From contig JAVVXB010000043.1 of assembly GCA_036651815.1 (NCBI GenBank), positions 1 to 10,003 of the forward strand: a stretch of 10,003 nucleotides of DNA, read 5' to 3'. A program made the position numbers and the translations under genes. The notes beneath the pieces are model-generated. The model searched no databases. It was given only the letters and a program-made list of their open reading frames with translations, and had not been told where the DNA came from. Positions 1 through 5,412 of this stretch are shown one piece after another. Origin of the DNA: JAVVXB01 sp036651815 (GTDB taxonomy: Bacteria > Bacillota > Clostridia > Christensenellales > CAG-138). The first letter of the stretch is position 1; each line of letters starts with the position of its first letter.

Positions 1-2
1 TC

Positions 3-122
3 GGCATTTTTGATGTTGATGATTTAGTCATGTATTTTATTGGTAGTTGTTTTGGTTGGTTAATGCTGAAAACTGTTGAATGGATTAAGCGGACGCTACG
101 ATGTCCTACAGCGTGCATGTAA
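3..122 (+). CDS. VanZ-like protein, C-terminal fragment (5' end outside window)
   Basis: An open frame enters from the left edge and stops at TAA 120-122, giving the last 39 residues. The segment GIFDVDDLVMYFIGSCFGWL resembles the end of VanZ-family membrane proteins, where an F-D-x-D-D motif precedes the last transmembrane helix with its glycine-rich 'NTLGG' stretch. Here that stretch reads MYFIGSCFG, which is degenerate. A short basic tail (VEWIKRTLRC) follows the hydrophobic helix, consistent with a cytoplasmic C terminus. VanZ proteins are small integral membrane proteins, some linked to low-level teicoplanin resistance. The function of this one cannot be judged from 39 residues. The family call rests mainly on the FDVDD motif plus the following helix, so it is moderate. 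Confidence 0.55.
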   Translation, partial: GIFDVDDLVMYFIGSCFGWLMLKTVEWIKRTLRCPTACM

Positions 123-236
123 AGAATGTAACTAGACTCTTATATATTGCGCCTCTTGATTAGGGCGATCGACATTAAGTGTAAAACAGCAAATTGACCA
201 ACCATAATATATATTAACAAACAATCATGAAGTATT

Positions 237-268
237 GCTCGATTCTTGTTGGGAATCGGGCATTTTTT
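237..268 (+). terminator. Rho-independent terminator
   Basis: The arms GCTCGATTC (237-245) and GAATCGGGC (253-261) form a 9-bp stem with one G-U pair and a 7-nt loop. The run TTTTTT (263-268) follows directly. This is a canonical intrinsic terminator on the plus strand. It lies about 115 nt after the VanZ-like stop and upstream of the sigma-like pseudogene, so it isolates the integrative-element remnant from upstream transcription. Confidence 0.8.
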
Positions 269-307
269 ATGTCAACGTTACAACGCTGTCGATCCCCGCC
301 GTTTCTT

Positions 308-340
308 CGTTCAGATCTCATCAACAAATCTGAACGGAGG
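308..340 (+). promoter_or_regulatory. Hairpin abutting the ribosome binding site of the sigma-like pseudogene
   Basis: CGTTCAGAT (308-316) and ATCTGAACG (328-336) are perfect 9-bp complementary arms with an 11-nt loop. The last paired base, G336, is also the first base of the Shine-Dalgarno GGAGG (336-340), which sits 8 nt before the GTG start at 349. Such a hairpin would leave most of the SD exposed at its 3' base and could affect translation initiation. There is no T-run, so it is not a terminator. Confidence 0.5.
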
Positions 341-348
341 AAAGCAAG

Positions 349-767
349 GTGGAGATTGCCATCTATATCAACGGACAGGCTGTGTCCGTCCAAGTCTCGA
401 TGGAAGTATACGACTATCTCAACAAAGCAAATCACAAGGACGAAAACCTGCTGCATGAGCAGCGACGGCATTGGGACGGACGTGGACTGGATGCAATCGC
501 CGCGGTCCATCCAGCCGTGTTGAAACCCCGGAGCAGCATCTATGTCGCAAGGAAACCACGTCGGAAATTGAGGCAGTGCTTGACGCCTGCACGGCGACAC
601 AGCGCGAGCGCTTTTTGCTGTACGCGCTGGAGGGCATGAGCTATGCGGAGATTGCAAAGCGCTGCGGCTGTACCAAACATGCCGTGCGGGACTCCATTGT
701 GGCGGTCAGAAAAAAGTATCAAGAAATTTGCAAAAACAGACCCCACGAAACATCCTTTTCGGGCTAA
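349..767 (+). pseudogene. Frameshifted sigma-70-like regulator of an integrative/conjugative element
   Basis: The frame starts at GTG 349, 8 nt after GGAGG. It reads MEIAIYINGQAVSVQV and then HEQRRHWD near codons 38-45, the N-terminal pattern of small sigma-factor-like proteins in Tn916/Tn1549-type elements. The C-terminal half is in a different frame: ETPEQHLC starts near 522, then TQRERFLLYALEGMSYAEIAKRCGC and KHAVRDSIVAVRKK, a clear region-4-like helix-turn-helix, ending at TAA 765-767. The switch from the 349 frame to the frame one base earlier lies between about 469 and 522. It equals one missing base or two extra. Total length, about 139 codons, fits the family, so the gene seems recently broken rather than eroded. 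No good slippery heptamer is in phase at the junction, so programmed frameshifting is unlikely. A sequencing error remains possible. Confidence 0.75.
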
Positions 768-803
768 TAGGTGAGGGGTAAAATTCTGCTCCATCTTATC
801 GGC

Positions 804-845
804 GGGAGGGACGGGCGCGTTTGTCTGTTCCTCCCCGTCAGGAGG
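804..845 (+). promoter_or_regulatory. Alternative hairpins before the second sigma-like gene
   Basis: GGGAGG (804-809) can pair with CCTCCC (830-835). The overlapping pair GACGGG (810-815) and CCCGTC (834-839) is also perfect, and the two cannot form together because they share 834-835. The Shine-Dalgarno AGGAGG (840-845) follows directly, 5 nt before ATG 851. The layout could modulate translation of the downstream gene, but no known class is recognised. Confidence 0.35.
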
Positions 846-850
846 TTCCC

Positions 851-1279
851 ATGCAAAGAATCAATTTGCACATCTATTATCCCGAATTGTCGGAGGACAG
901 CTTCATTGAGGTGGAGGACGAAATCGCCGCCGCCATGAAGCCACACAGTTTAGAGGACGCCAGCCATGCGCGGCGTATGCGGTACACCAAGGTTCTTTCA
1001 CTTGACGCAGACGATGGCGTAGAAAACCATACCCTGCGCTTTGCTCCGTCGTCGGAAGATTTGCTCATGCAGAAGGCGACATGGGAGCAGCTACAGGAAG
1101 CGCTCGATCAGCTAACGCCCAAACAGCGGCGGCGCGTATGCAAACATTACCTCCTCGGTAAGAGCAACACGCAGATCGCTCGTGAGGAAGGCGTTTCCAC
1201 CGGCTGTGTCAGCGAGAACATCCTTGCTACATTACGGAATCTGAAGCACTACTACGAGCAAAAGAATTGGACGAAATAG
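851..1279 (+). CDS. Sigma-70-family regulator of an integrative element
   Basis: This is a 142-residue protein. ATG 851 is chosen because AGGAGG (840-845) sits 5 nt upstream; a longer in-frame start at 821 has no SD. The N-terminal part (HIYYPELSEDSFIEVEDEIAAAM, residues 7-29) resembles element-borne sigma-like proteins that begin with a Tyr-Pro motif and an acidic 'F-E-V-x-D-E' stretch. Residues 84-131 (ALDQLTPKQRRRV, then GKSNTQIAREEGVSTGCV) form a sigma region 4 / LuxR-like helix-turn-helix that would bind promoter DNA. It lies 83 bp after the frameshifted relative and 3 bp before mobC, so it probably belongs to the mobilization operon of a Tn1549-like element. It appears intact. The exact regulon is unknown. 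Confidence 0.8.
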   Translation: MQRINLHIYYPELSEDSFIEVEDEIAAAMKPHSLEDASHARRMRYTKVLSLDADDGVENHTLRFAPSSEDLLMQKATWEQLQEALDQLTPKQRRRVCKHYLLGKSNTQIAREEGVSTGCVSENILATLRNLKHYYEQKNWTK

Positions 1280-1282
1280 GCG

Positions 1283-1618
1283 ATGCCGAATCGAACGAGA
1301 AAGATACAGCTTCATTTCATGGTGAACGAGTTGGAGCGTAAACAAATTCGTCTGAAGATGGCGCAACTCGGCACGGTCAATATGGGCGCGTATCTGCGGA
1401 AAATGGCCATTGACGGCTGTGTGATCAATCTTGATCTATCGGACGTTAAGGAGCTTGTTTCGCTCCTGCGGCGATGCTCCAATAACCTGAACCAATACAC
1501 CAAGCGGGCGCATGAGACAAGCAGTATCTACGCCGCCGACATCGAGGATTTGTCCCACATGCTCGATGGCATTTGGACGGAGGCAAGGAAGATCCTGGCC
1601 ACGCTTGCAAAGCTCTGA
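1283..1618 (+). CDS. mobC: MobC-family relaxosome accessory protein
   Basis: This 111-residue protein has the hallmarks of MobC-type mobilization proteins. The N-terminal basic segment RTRKIQLHFMVNELERKQI (about residues 4-22) and the MGAYLRKMAIDG stretch fit a ribbon-helix-helix DNA-binding fold. The helical segment SLLRRCSNNLNQYTKRAHETSS (about 60-81) is the family signature, followed by IYAADIEDL. MobC proteins bind near oriT and help the relaxase nick DNA for conjugative transfer. The gene starts 3 bp after the upstream stop with no strong SD, which suggests translational coupling. In intact elements a relaxase gene follows. Here none does, so this copy is probably orphaned and cannot mobilize the locus unless a relaxase acts in trans. 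Confidence 0.85.
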   Translation: MPNRTRKIQLHFMVNELERKQIRLKMAQLGTVNMGAYLRKMAIDGCVINLDLSDVKELVSLLRRCSNNLNQYTKRAHETSSIYAADIEDLSHMLDGIWTEARKILATLAKL

Positions 1619-1695
1619 AAATGGAACGCATGCGCGGGTTGCGAAACATAAAAACAAATCTGCACGTTGCCTGCTGCGCGTATCTGCGTTATGGA

Positions 1696-1800
1696 GCGTC
1701 CGAGGACGCGTAGCCAGCTTCGCAGAAGCTGTTCAAAGGGGGTTGGGGGCATGGCCAGCAACAAGCAAAAGCAGCCGTGGGTACCCGGCTGTCCTGCTTG
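1696..1800. repeat. Cluster of inverted repeats, possible oriT remnant
   Basis: Several perfect dyads lie in about 105 bp between mobC and the acetyltransferase. GCGTCC-GA-GGACGC spans 1696-1709. AGCTTC-GCA-GAAGCT spans 1716-1730. A nested structure follows in which CAAGCA (1762-1767) pairs with TGCTTG (1795-1800), CAGCC (1772-1776) pairs with GGCTG (1787-1791), and the palindrome GGGTACCC (1779-1786) lies at the centre. A G-rich stretch, AAAGGGGGTTGGGGGC, sits between dyads at about 1736-1750. In Tn1549-like elements the region between mobC and the relaxase is where an origin of transfer would be expected, so this may be an oriT relic. The last hairpin ends 1 bp before the GNAT stop codon and might also help end its mRNA, although no T-run follows. 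Confidence 0.45.
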
Positions 1801-1801
1801 C

Positions 1802-2281
1802 CTATGATGTGTCTATCCAATATCGCCTGGTAATCACAGTTTCTCTGTTTAAATGATTTATTACCCTGTTTTCCAAAATACCCCCGTTCTTTTCTGCCAC
1901 CCTTGCAGAAGCGATATTGCCGTCATTGCAGGTAATCAAAACACGTTGCAATCCCAATTCTTCCTTGCAAAACTGCAAACCCATGGACAGCATTTGCGTA
2001 CCGTAACCTTTTCTACACTTTGACCAACGGACTTCATAGGCAATGTTCCCTGCAAACTGGAGAAGCGCAGGCGTGAGTTCATGCCGAATTGCGATTTTTC
2101 CAATGAATCTTTCATGGTCAATCAACCAAAACCTTGTTTCTTTTACATATCCCGGCTTTAGATGTATACCGTATTCATAATTATAGGAGTCCTCAATAAC
2201 AGCATTTGGATCATAGAATACTTGCGCTACATTCGGCCGATATGTAGCATCCTCCTTCACTGCTTTTCTATATTCAAACAT
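1802..2281 (-). CDS. GNAT-family N-acetyltransferase
   Basis: This 159-residue protein would transfer an acetyl group from acetyl-CoA to an unknown amine. The conserved GNAT core is visible: a strand RFWLIDHERFIGKIAIRH (residues 50-67), the strand NIAYEVR (79-85), the pyrophosphate-binding loop RKGYGT (90-95), and VLITCNDGNIASARVAEKNGG (114-134), where the N-x-x-S-x-x-V-x-x-K-N-G-G pattern is typical. It most resembles the predicted acetyltransferases of COG3981. The usual first Arg/Gln of the R-x-x-G-x-G loop falls on Cys89, a minor deviation. The start has no clear SD upstream, so initiation may be weak or leaderless. The gene is on the opposite strand to its neighbours and occupies the place of the lost relaxase, which suggests it marks a recombination junction. 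The substrate cannot be predicted. Confidence 0.8.
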   Translation of the reverse strand: MFEYRKAVKEDATYRPNVAQVFYDPNAVIEDSYNYEYGIHLKPGYVKETRFWLIDHERFIGKIAIRHELTPALLQFAGNIAYEVRWSKCRKGYGTQMLSMGLQFCKEELGLQRVLITCNDGNIASARVAEKNGGILENRVINHLNRETVITRRYWIDTS

Positions 2282-2400
2282 TTATAATTAACGACTGAGC
2301 AAATGCTAAGAGATAAATAAAAAACATTTAAAGGATTTACCCATTTGAATCGTGTTATTTAGTAGAAAGCTTTCAGAATAGTACAAAGGAGGATGTAGTT

Positions 2401-2888
2401 TTGTCGATATTGCAGCGAACGAATAGCGAGATTGAAGAAATATATGCACGCAATGTTGATATGGTATATCGTGTATGCTTTCCATTCTTTCGAGGAACGA
2501 CTTCGAATGTTGAGGTTCAGTACAAACGACTTTTTTGAAACTGATGAAAAATTCGCAAACTTTTCGTGATTTTGAACTTAAAAAAGCATGGCTAATCGTG
2601 ACAGTCTCAAACACATGTAAGGATATGTTATCGACTGGATGGAGTAGGCATATTCGGTTTGACGAGAAGCAGATTCAACAATCGGCAGTGCCCTTCCAAA
2701 TAGACGAGACTTTGAAATGTGTAATGGCCTTGCCCGAAAAATACAAAACAGCCATCAATATGTTTTACTATGAAGGCTATTCAGCAAAAGAAACAGCTAG
2801 TTATCTTGGCAAAACAGAGTCTTCTGTGTGGGGTTATCTGCATAAAGGTCGTAGTCTATTAAAATTGGTATTGAGGGAGGCACATTAA
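2401..2888 (+). pseudogene. ECF-type RNA polymerase sigma factor broken by a one-base deletion
   Basis: TTG 2401 follows AAAGGAGG (2385-2392) with 8-nt spacing. The first frame gives MSILQRTNSEIEEIYARNVDMVYRVCF and more, typical of sigma region 2, up to Glu38 (GAG 2512-2514), and stops at 2536-2538. The rest lies one frame away: SVQTTFLKLM from 2517, AWLIVTVSNTCKDML, then region 4 with LPEKYKTAINMFYYEGYSAKETASYLGKTESSV. Adding one A after 2515 would give V-E-D-S-V-Q-T-T-F-L-K-L, exactly the conserved ECF 'AEDAVQxxFLKL' segment, in a continuous protein of about 162 residues. The disruption is therefore one missing base. The remainder is well preserved, so the break is recent or is a sequencing error. 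Next comes a candidate anti-sigma gene. Confidence 0.85.
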
Positions 2889-2889
2889 A

Positions 2890-3255
2890 ATGATGAACAA
2901 GCAAGGCGTAACCTCCATAAGTCGCATAACGGTTCCAACAGGTCGCAAGGACGTAATGCTTCATAACACTTTTCAACAAGCAGATGGAGAACGAGTTATT
3001 TTAGAAAAGGAGCAAGGAATGAATTCATATATTGGCCTTATAAGAACGACCGAACCGAAAGGAAAGCTTAATAAGAAAGCAAAGTACTGGCTGCTGATTT
3101 CGTTAGGATGGACTTTGGTTTGTGCGACAGCAAAGCGAGGGAATCGTCACTGCCATCCGTTTTTATGGGCTGTTACGATTCCGAATGTGATAACTCATTG
3201 TGAATCATTTGTTCAGCCTACTGAGTTGATGCAAATTGTCAATAGGAATGTTTGA
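2890..3255 (+). CDS. Putative anti-sigma-like single-pass membrane protein, possibly truncated
   Basis: This is a 121-residue ORF with a good SD (GGAGG 2876-2880, 9 nt before ATG 2890), one base after the ECF sigma stop. This arrangement is usual for an ECF sigma and its cognate anti-sigma. The N-terminal part (SISRITVPTGRKDVMLHNTFQQADGE, about residues 9-34) resembles the cytoplasmic start of such proteins. Residues about 66-81 (YWLLISLGWTLVCATA), preceded by NKKAK, form one probable membrane segment. Only about 40 residues follow (HCHPFLWAVTIPNVITHCESF), with no recognisable extracytoplasmic domain. Anti-sigma proteins of this kind are usually longer, so the C terminus may be truncated or frameshifted. 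The anti-sigma role is inferred from position and layout, not from a clear domain. Confidence 0.45.
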   Translation: MMNKQGVTSISRITVPTGRKDVMLHNTFQQADGERVILEKEQGMNSYIGLIRTTEPKGKLNKKAKYWLLISLGWTLVCATAKRGNRHCHPFLWAVTIPNVITHCESFVQPTELMQIVNRNV

Positions 3256-3309
3256 ACACCTATGATATCGTGATAAAAAGAGTGGATTCATTTCAAATAG
3301 CTGCCCGGG

Positions 3310-3432
3310 ATGAGAACGTATAGTTTTGCATCTGTTTCCGGTACGATCCGCTGGCGAAAGCGGAAGAAAATTATTGAATTACTAATTGCGGCGCTTGCTC
3401 GAACCAAAGAAAATGGGTATAATGAATCATAA
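3310..3432 (+). CDS. Small hypothetical ORF, doubtful
   Basis: A 40-codon ORF (ATG 3310 to TAA 3430-3432) begins MRTYSFASVSGTIRW and continues with a basic stretch RKRKKIIELLIAALARTK. There is no clear SD. Its 3' end overlaps the rsfS promoter. It could be a small cationic peptide, the relic of a gene once upstream of rsfS, or chance. I do not recognise it. Confidence 0.2.
   Translation: MRTYSFASVSGTIRWRKRKKIIELLIAALARTKENGYNES
3395..3423 (+). promoter_or_regulatory. Sigma-A-type promoter of rsfS
   Basis: TTGCTC (3395-3400) and TATAAT (3418-3423) are separated by exactly 17 bp. The -10 box is a perfect consensus and the -35 keeps the TTG core. Transcription would start near 3430, giving a leader of about 27 nt to the rsfS start, which has a strong SD. 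Confidence 0.75.
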
Positions 3433-3456
3433 ATATGAATGTAGGGAGGTTCACGA

Positions 3457-3837
3457 TTGAACGATACCATCAAAGCTCAGGTCGATGCGCTCTGTGAAGT
3501 ACTATATCATAAGAAAGCGTTCGACATTCTACCGATCCATGTGGCAGATAAAACGGTGATTGCGGACTGGTTCATCATTGCCAGCGGCCGTGTGCCGTCC
3601 CAAGTTAAGGCGCTTTGCGACGAGGTGGAGGATAAGGCACCCGAATACGGCCTCACGCTGATTCGCACGGAAGGCTATACCGAGGGACGCTGGATCGTGC
3701 TGGATTATGGCCATATTCTGGTGCATCTGTTCCATCCGGAGGAGCGTCAGTATTATAGCGTGGAACGCCTGTGGGACGAGCATAGCGAAACGGCTTACTA
3801 TGACCGGGTACGCGATGCGGCGGAAGACAAAGCATAA
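3457..3837 (+). CDS. rsfS: Ribosomal silencing factor RsfS
   Basis: This 126-residue protein has the full length and motifs of the RsfS/Iojap family (DUF143). RsfS binds ribosomal protein uL14 (L14) on the 50S subunit and blocks joining with 30S, lowering translation under nutrient limitation. Visible motifs are the helix KAFDILPIHVADKTVIADWFIIASG (about residues 20-44, with the family's D-W-F-I-I-A-S-G), EGYTEGRWIVLDYGHILVHLF (72-92), and RQYYSVERLW (97-106). The start is TTG 3457, supported by GGGAGG (3444-3449), and a perfect -10 promoter lies just upstream. In many Firmicutes rsfS follows yqeK/nadD. Here the upstream neighbour is a decayed sigma/anti-sigma pair, so the usual operon is broken on the 5' side and rsfS has its own promoter. 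Confidence 0.93.
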   Translation: MNDTIKAQVDALCEVLYHKKAFDILPIHVADKTVIADWFIIASGRVPSQVKALCDEVEDKAPEYGLTLIRTEGYTEGRWIVLDYGHILVHLFHPEERQYYSVERLWDEHSETAYYDRVRDAAEDKA

Positions 3838-3858
3838 TCGATTGGCAAACGAATTTAA

Positions 3859-3917
3859 CGAGCAGGTAGCACACAACATCCGCTTTTACGCGTTCGATGT
3901 TGGAGGATACCTGCTCG
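3859..3917 (+). repeat. Long imperfect hairpin downstream of rsfS
   Basis: CGAGCAGGTA (3859-3868) and TACCTGCTCG (3908-3917) are a perfect 10-bp inverted pair. Inside them CAACATC (3874-3880) pairs with GATGTTG (3896-3902), and CGC (3881-3883) with GCG (3890-3892). The whole folds into one 59-nt hairpin with internal loops. The sequence after it (ATTGATTTTACG) is only weakly T-rich, so it is not a standard terminator. It may be an mRNA 3'-end stabiliser, a processed structure or a DNA dyad. It lies 21 nt after the rsfS stop. Confidence 0.55.
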
Positions 3918-3964
3918 ATTGATTTTACGATGATATACATGCTGCTACAGAAAGAGACATTTGC

Positions 3965-4138
3965 ATGAACAAGATGATTGAACGATGTGTATTGAAAAAG
4001 GAAGTGGCGATGTTTTCGGATGCCCAGAACGATTTGCTTCGGCTGCGAATGGATATCATTGCGCACTCTTCCAAGTGGAGCCGAACTCTTTATAATCCGT
4101 ATGGGAACGCTCCAGCAATCATGCAACAGTGGGCATAG
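3965..4138 (+). CDS. Small hypothetical protein (57 residues)
   Basis: ATG 3965 to TAG 4136-4138 encodes 57 residues: MNKMIERCVLKKEVAMF, then SDAQNDLLRLRMDIIAHSSK, and the end WSRTLYNPYGNAPAIMQQWA. The composition looks protein-like, with a charged N-terminal helix and an aromatic tail. It ends 23 bp before the pseudouridine synthase start and could be translated with it. The SD is weak (AGAAAGAGA about 8-16 nt upstream). I do not recognise a family. It could be a real small gene, a relic, or chance. Confidence 0.4.
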   Translation: MNKMIERCVLKKEVAMFSDAQNDLLRLRMDIIAHSSKWSRTLYNPYGNAPAIMQQWA

Positions 4139-4161
4139 AAACGCAGAGAAGGATAAATAGT

Positions 4162-5079
4162 ATGCGCACGCTTTCTTTAACGGCTGATGAAACCATGGCG
4201 GGTAGAACGGTACAGAGCCTGTTGCTGCAAGAGCTACGTTTGTCTGGCGGACTGATTTCACGGCTGAAGCAATATCCAACCGGCATTTGTATAAATGGAG
4301 AAAAGGTGTATACAACATGTGTTTTGCATCCTGGAGACGTGCTGACCGCAGAGATTGGTGATCATGGGATGCGTTCCATCAATCCTGTGAGCATGCCACT
4401 GGAGATTCTGTGGGAGGATTCCGATCTATTGATGCTCAACAAGCCTGCGGGACTCACGGTGCATGCGGATTGCCGAAGGCCGGAGGAAGTAACGCTGGAT
4501 CATGCGTTGGCCGCCTATCTCGCGGATGGAGAGGTTGCCCATCCGGTCAGTCGGCTGGATCGTGGCACAACCGGCATCATAACCTATGCAAAAAACGGCT
4601 ATGCTCATGAACTCCTGCGACGTATCCAGCATACGGATGCATTTTACAGGGAATATCGCGGCATTGCTCTTGGACGAGTAACACCGTCAAATGGTGCAAT
4701 TAATTTACCCATTGGCTTTGCGGAGGGATCTACCTATAAGCGAGCGGCCGTATGCCCGAATTTGAACGGGGTGGATCAAGATGGGCGTATATTGTCTGCC
4801 TGTACGGAATATGAGACGCTTACGGCGGACGAAAAATATTCGTTGCTGCGCCTAATTCCGCGCACGGGTCGTACCCACCAGCTGCGGGTGCACATGGCAG
4901 CCATCGGGTATCCGTTGGCGGGGGACTGGCTCTACGGCAATGAACGCGAGGATGCGCGCGCAATCACGCGTCCGGCGCTGCATTCCTATTTTCTGCGATT
5001 CACCCATCCAATGACGGGCAAAGTGCTTGAGCTGATTGCTCCATTACCGGATGATATGAAACAACTTTTGCAAAAATAG
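4162..5079 (+). CDS. RluA/RluD-family RNA pseudouridine synthase
   Basis: This 305-residue enzyme isomerises specific uridines in rRNA or tRNA to pseudouridine. ATG 4162 is chosen because AGAAGGA sits about 8 nt upstream; an in-frame GTG at 4129 lacks an SD and overlaps the preceding small ORF. The N-terminal part (LLLQELRLSGGLISRLKQYPTGICINGEKV, about residues 20-49) looks like an S4 RNA-binding domain. The catalytic domain follows: LLMLNKPAGLTVHAD (89-103), the catalytic motif SRLDRGTTGIITYAKN (130-145) with nucleophile Asp133, and the substrate/fold motif GRTHQLRVHMAAIGYPLAGD (236-255). Length and motif order match RluD-like proteins. Which RNA position it modifies cannot be read from sequence. 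It lies downstream of rsfS and may share its transcript. Confidence 0.9.
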   Translation: MRTLSLTADETMAGRTVQSLLLQELRLSGGLISRLKQYPTGICINGEKVYTTCVLHPGDVLTAEIGDHGMRSINPVSMPLEILWEDSDLLMLNKPAGLTVHADCRRPEEVTLDHALAAYLADGEVAHPVSRLDRGTTGIITYAKNGYAHELLRRIQHTDAFYREYRGIALGRVTPSNGAINLPIGFAEGSTYKRAAVCPNLNGVDQDGRILSACTEYETLTADEKYSLLRLIPRTGRTHQLRVHMAAIGYPLAGDWLYGNEREDARAITRPALHSYFLRFTHPMTGKVLELIAPLPDDMKQLLQK

Positions 5080-5368
5080 AATGGGACATAAAAGCTCTGA
5101 TTCGGTTGACCGATGGGAACACATCACTTTTCGACTGACGGAACGTATTGACCGCCTTTGAGCGCAAAACTCTTTACGCGAACAGCGTGTTCAATTCTTT
5201 ATTGCAATTGAAGACGTTTTTACATTTGCATCGAAAATCAGCGAAATTAGCAAAACGCACAGCAACACCGATAAAACGGTGTGATCCATTTCAAATGAAT
5301 CGTGGAAGCCGAAATGGAAGAGTCTGGCGCTATGGCCCATGACAATTCGTAGTTTTAAATAATACAAT
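5080..5368. other. Gene-free stretch after the pseudouridine synthase
   Basis: I see no convincing gene in these 289 bp. Two small hairpins occur: TCGGT-TG-ACCGA (5102-5113) and ACACCG-ATAAAA-CGGTGT (5265-5282), neither followed by a T-run. The frame from ATG 5081 is open to 5362 except for two TGA codons (5159 and 5282) and has a protein-like look (DRWEHITFRLTERIDRL), so a decayed small gene is possible but not supported by an SD or recognised homology. Confidence 0.4.
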
Positions 5369-5399
5369 AGACCGGCACATAAGCGCACCGGTCTGTTTT
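5369..5399. terminator. Bidirectional Rho-independent terminator
   Basis: AGACCGG (5369-5375) and CCGGTCT (5388-5394) form a GC-rich 7-bp stem. On the plus strand GTTTT follows. On the minus strand the sequence past the stem is ATTGTATTATTT, also U-rich. It lies between the convergent pseudouridine synthase and surface-protein genes and probably ends both transcripts. It is 13 nt past the surface-protein stop. Confidence 0.8.
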
Positions 5400-5412
5400 G
5401 CAAAAGAAGTAA

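Noticed and set aside
505..530. Programmed -1 frameshifting in the sigma-like gene.
   Set aside because: No in-phase X-XXY-YYZ slippery site is present at the junction; a simple indel explains the data better.
2530..2536. Slippage at the T6 run as the cause of the ECF sigma frame change.
   Set aside because: Restoring the frame there would give V-E-V-Q-Y-K-R-L-F, which does not fit the conserved ECF segment, whereas adding a base at about 2515 gives V-E-D-S-V-Q-T-T-F-L-K-L, which does.
3653..4318. 221-codon minus-strand open frame across rsfS and the pseudouridine synthase start.
   Set aside because: It lies opposite two clearly conserved genes and a hairpin and has no recognisable features.
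5081..5362. Frame open from ATG 5081 except for two TGA codons (5159, 5282), hinting at a selenoprotein, a recoded TGA or a decayed gene; a small GAACA-GCG-TGTTC hairpin lies about 18 nt after the first TGA.
   Set aside because: No SD before the ATG, no recognised family, the hairpin is only 5 bp, and TGA is a normal stop elsewhere (tupA, tupB). Two stops in 94 codons is not far from chance.
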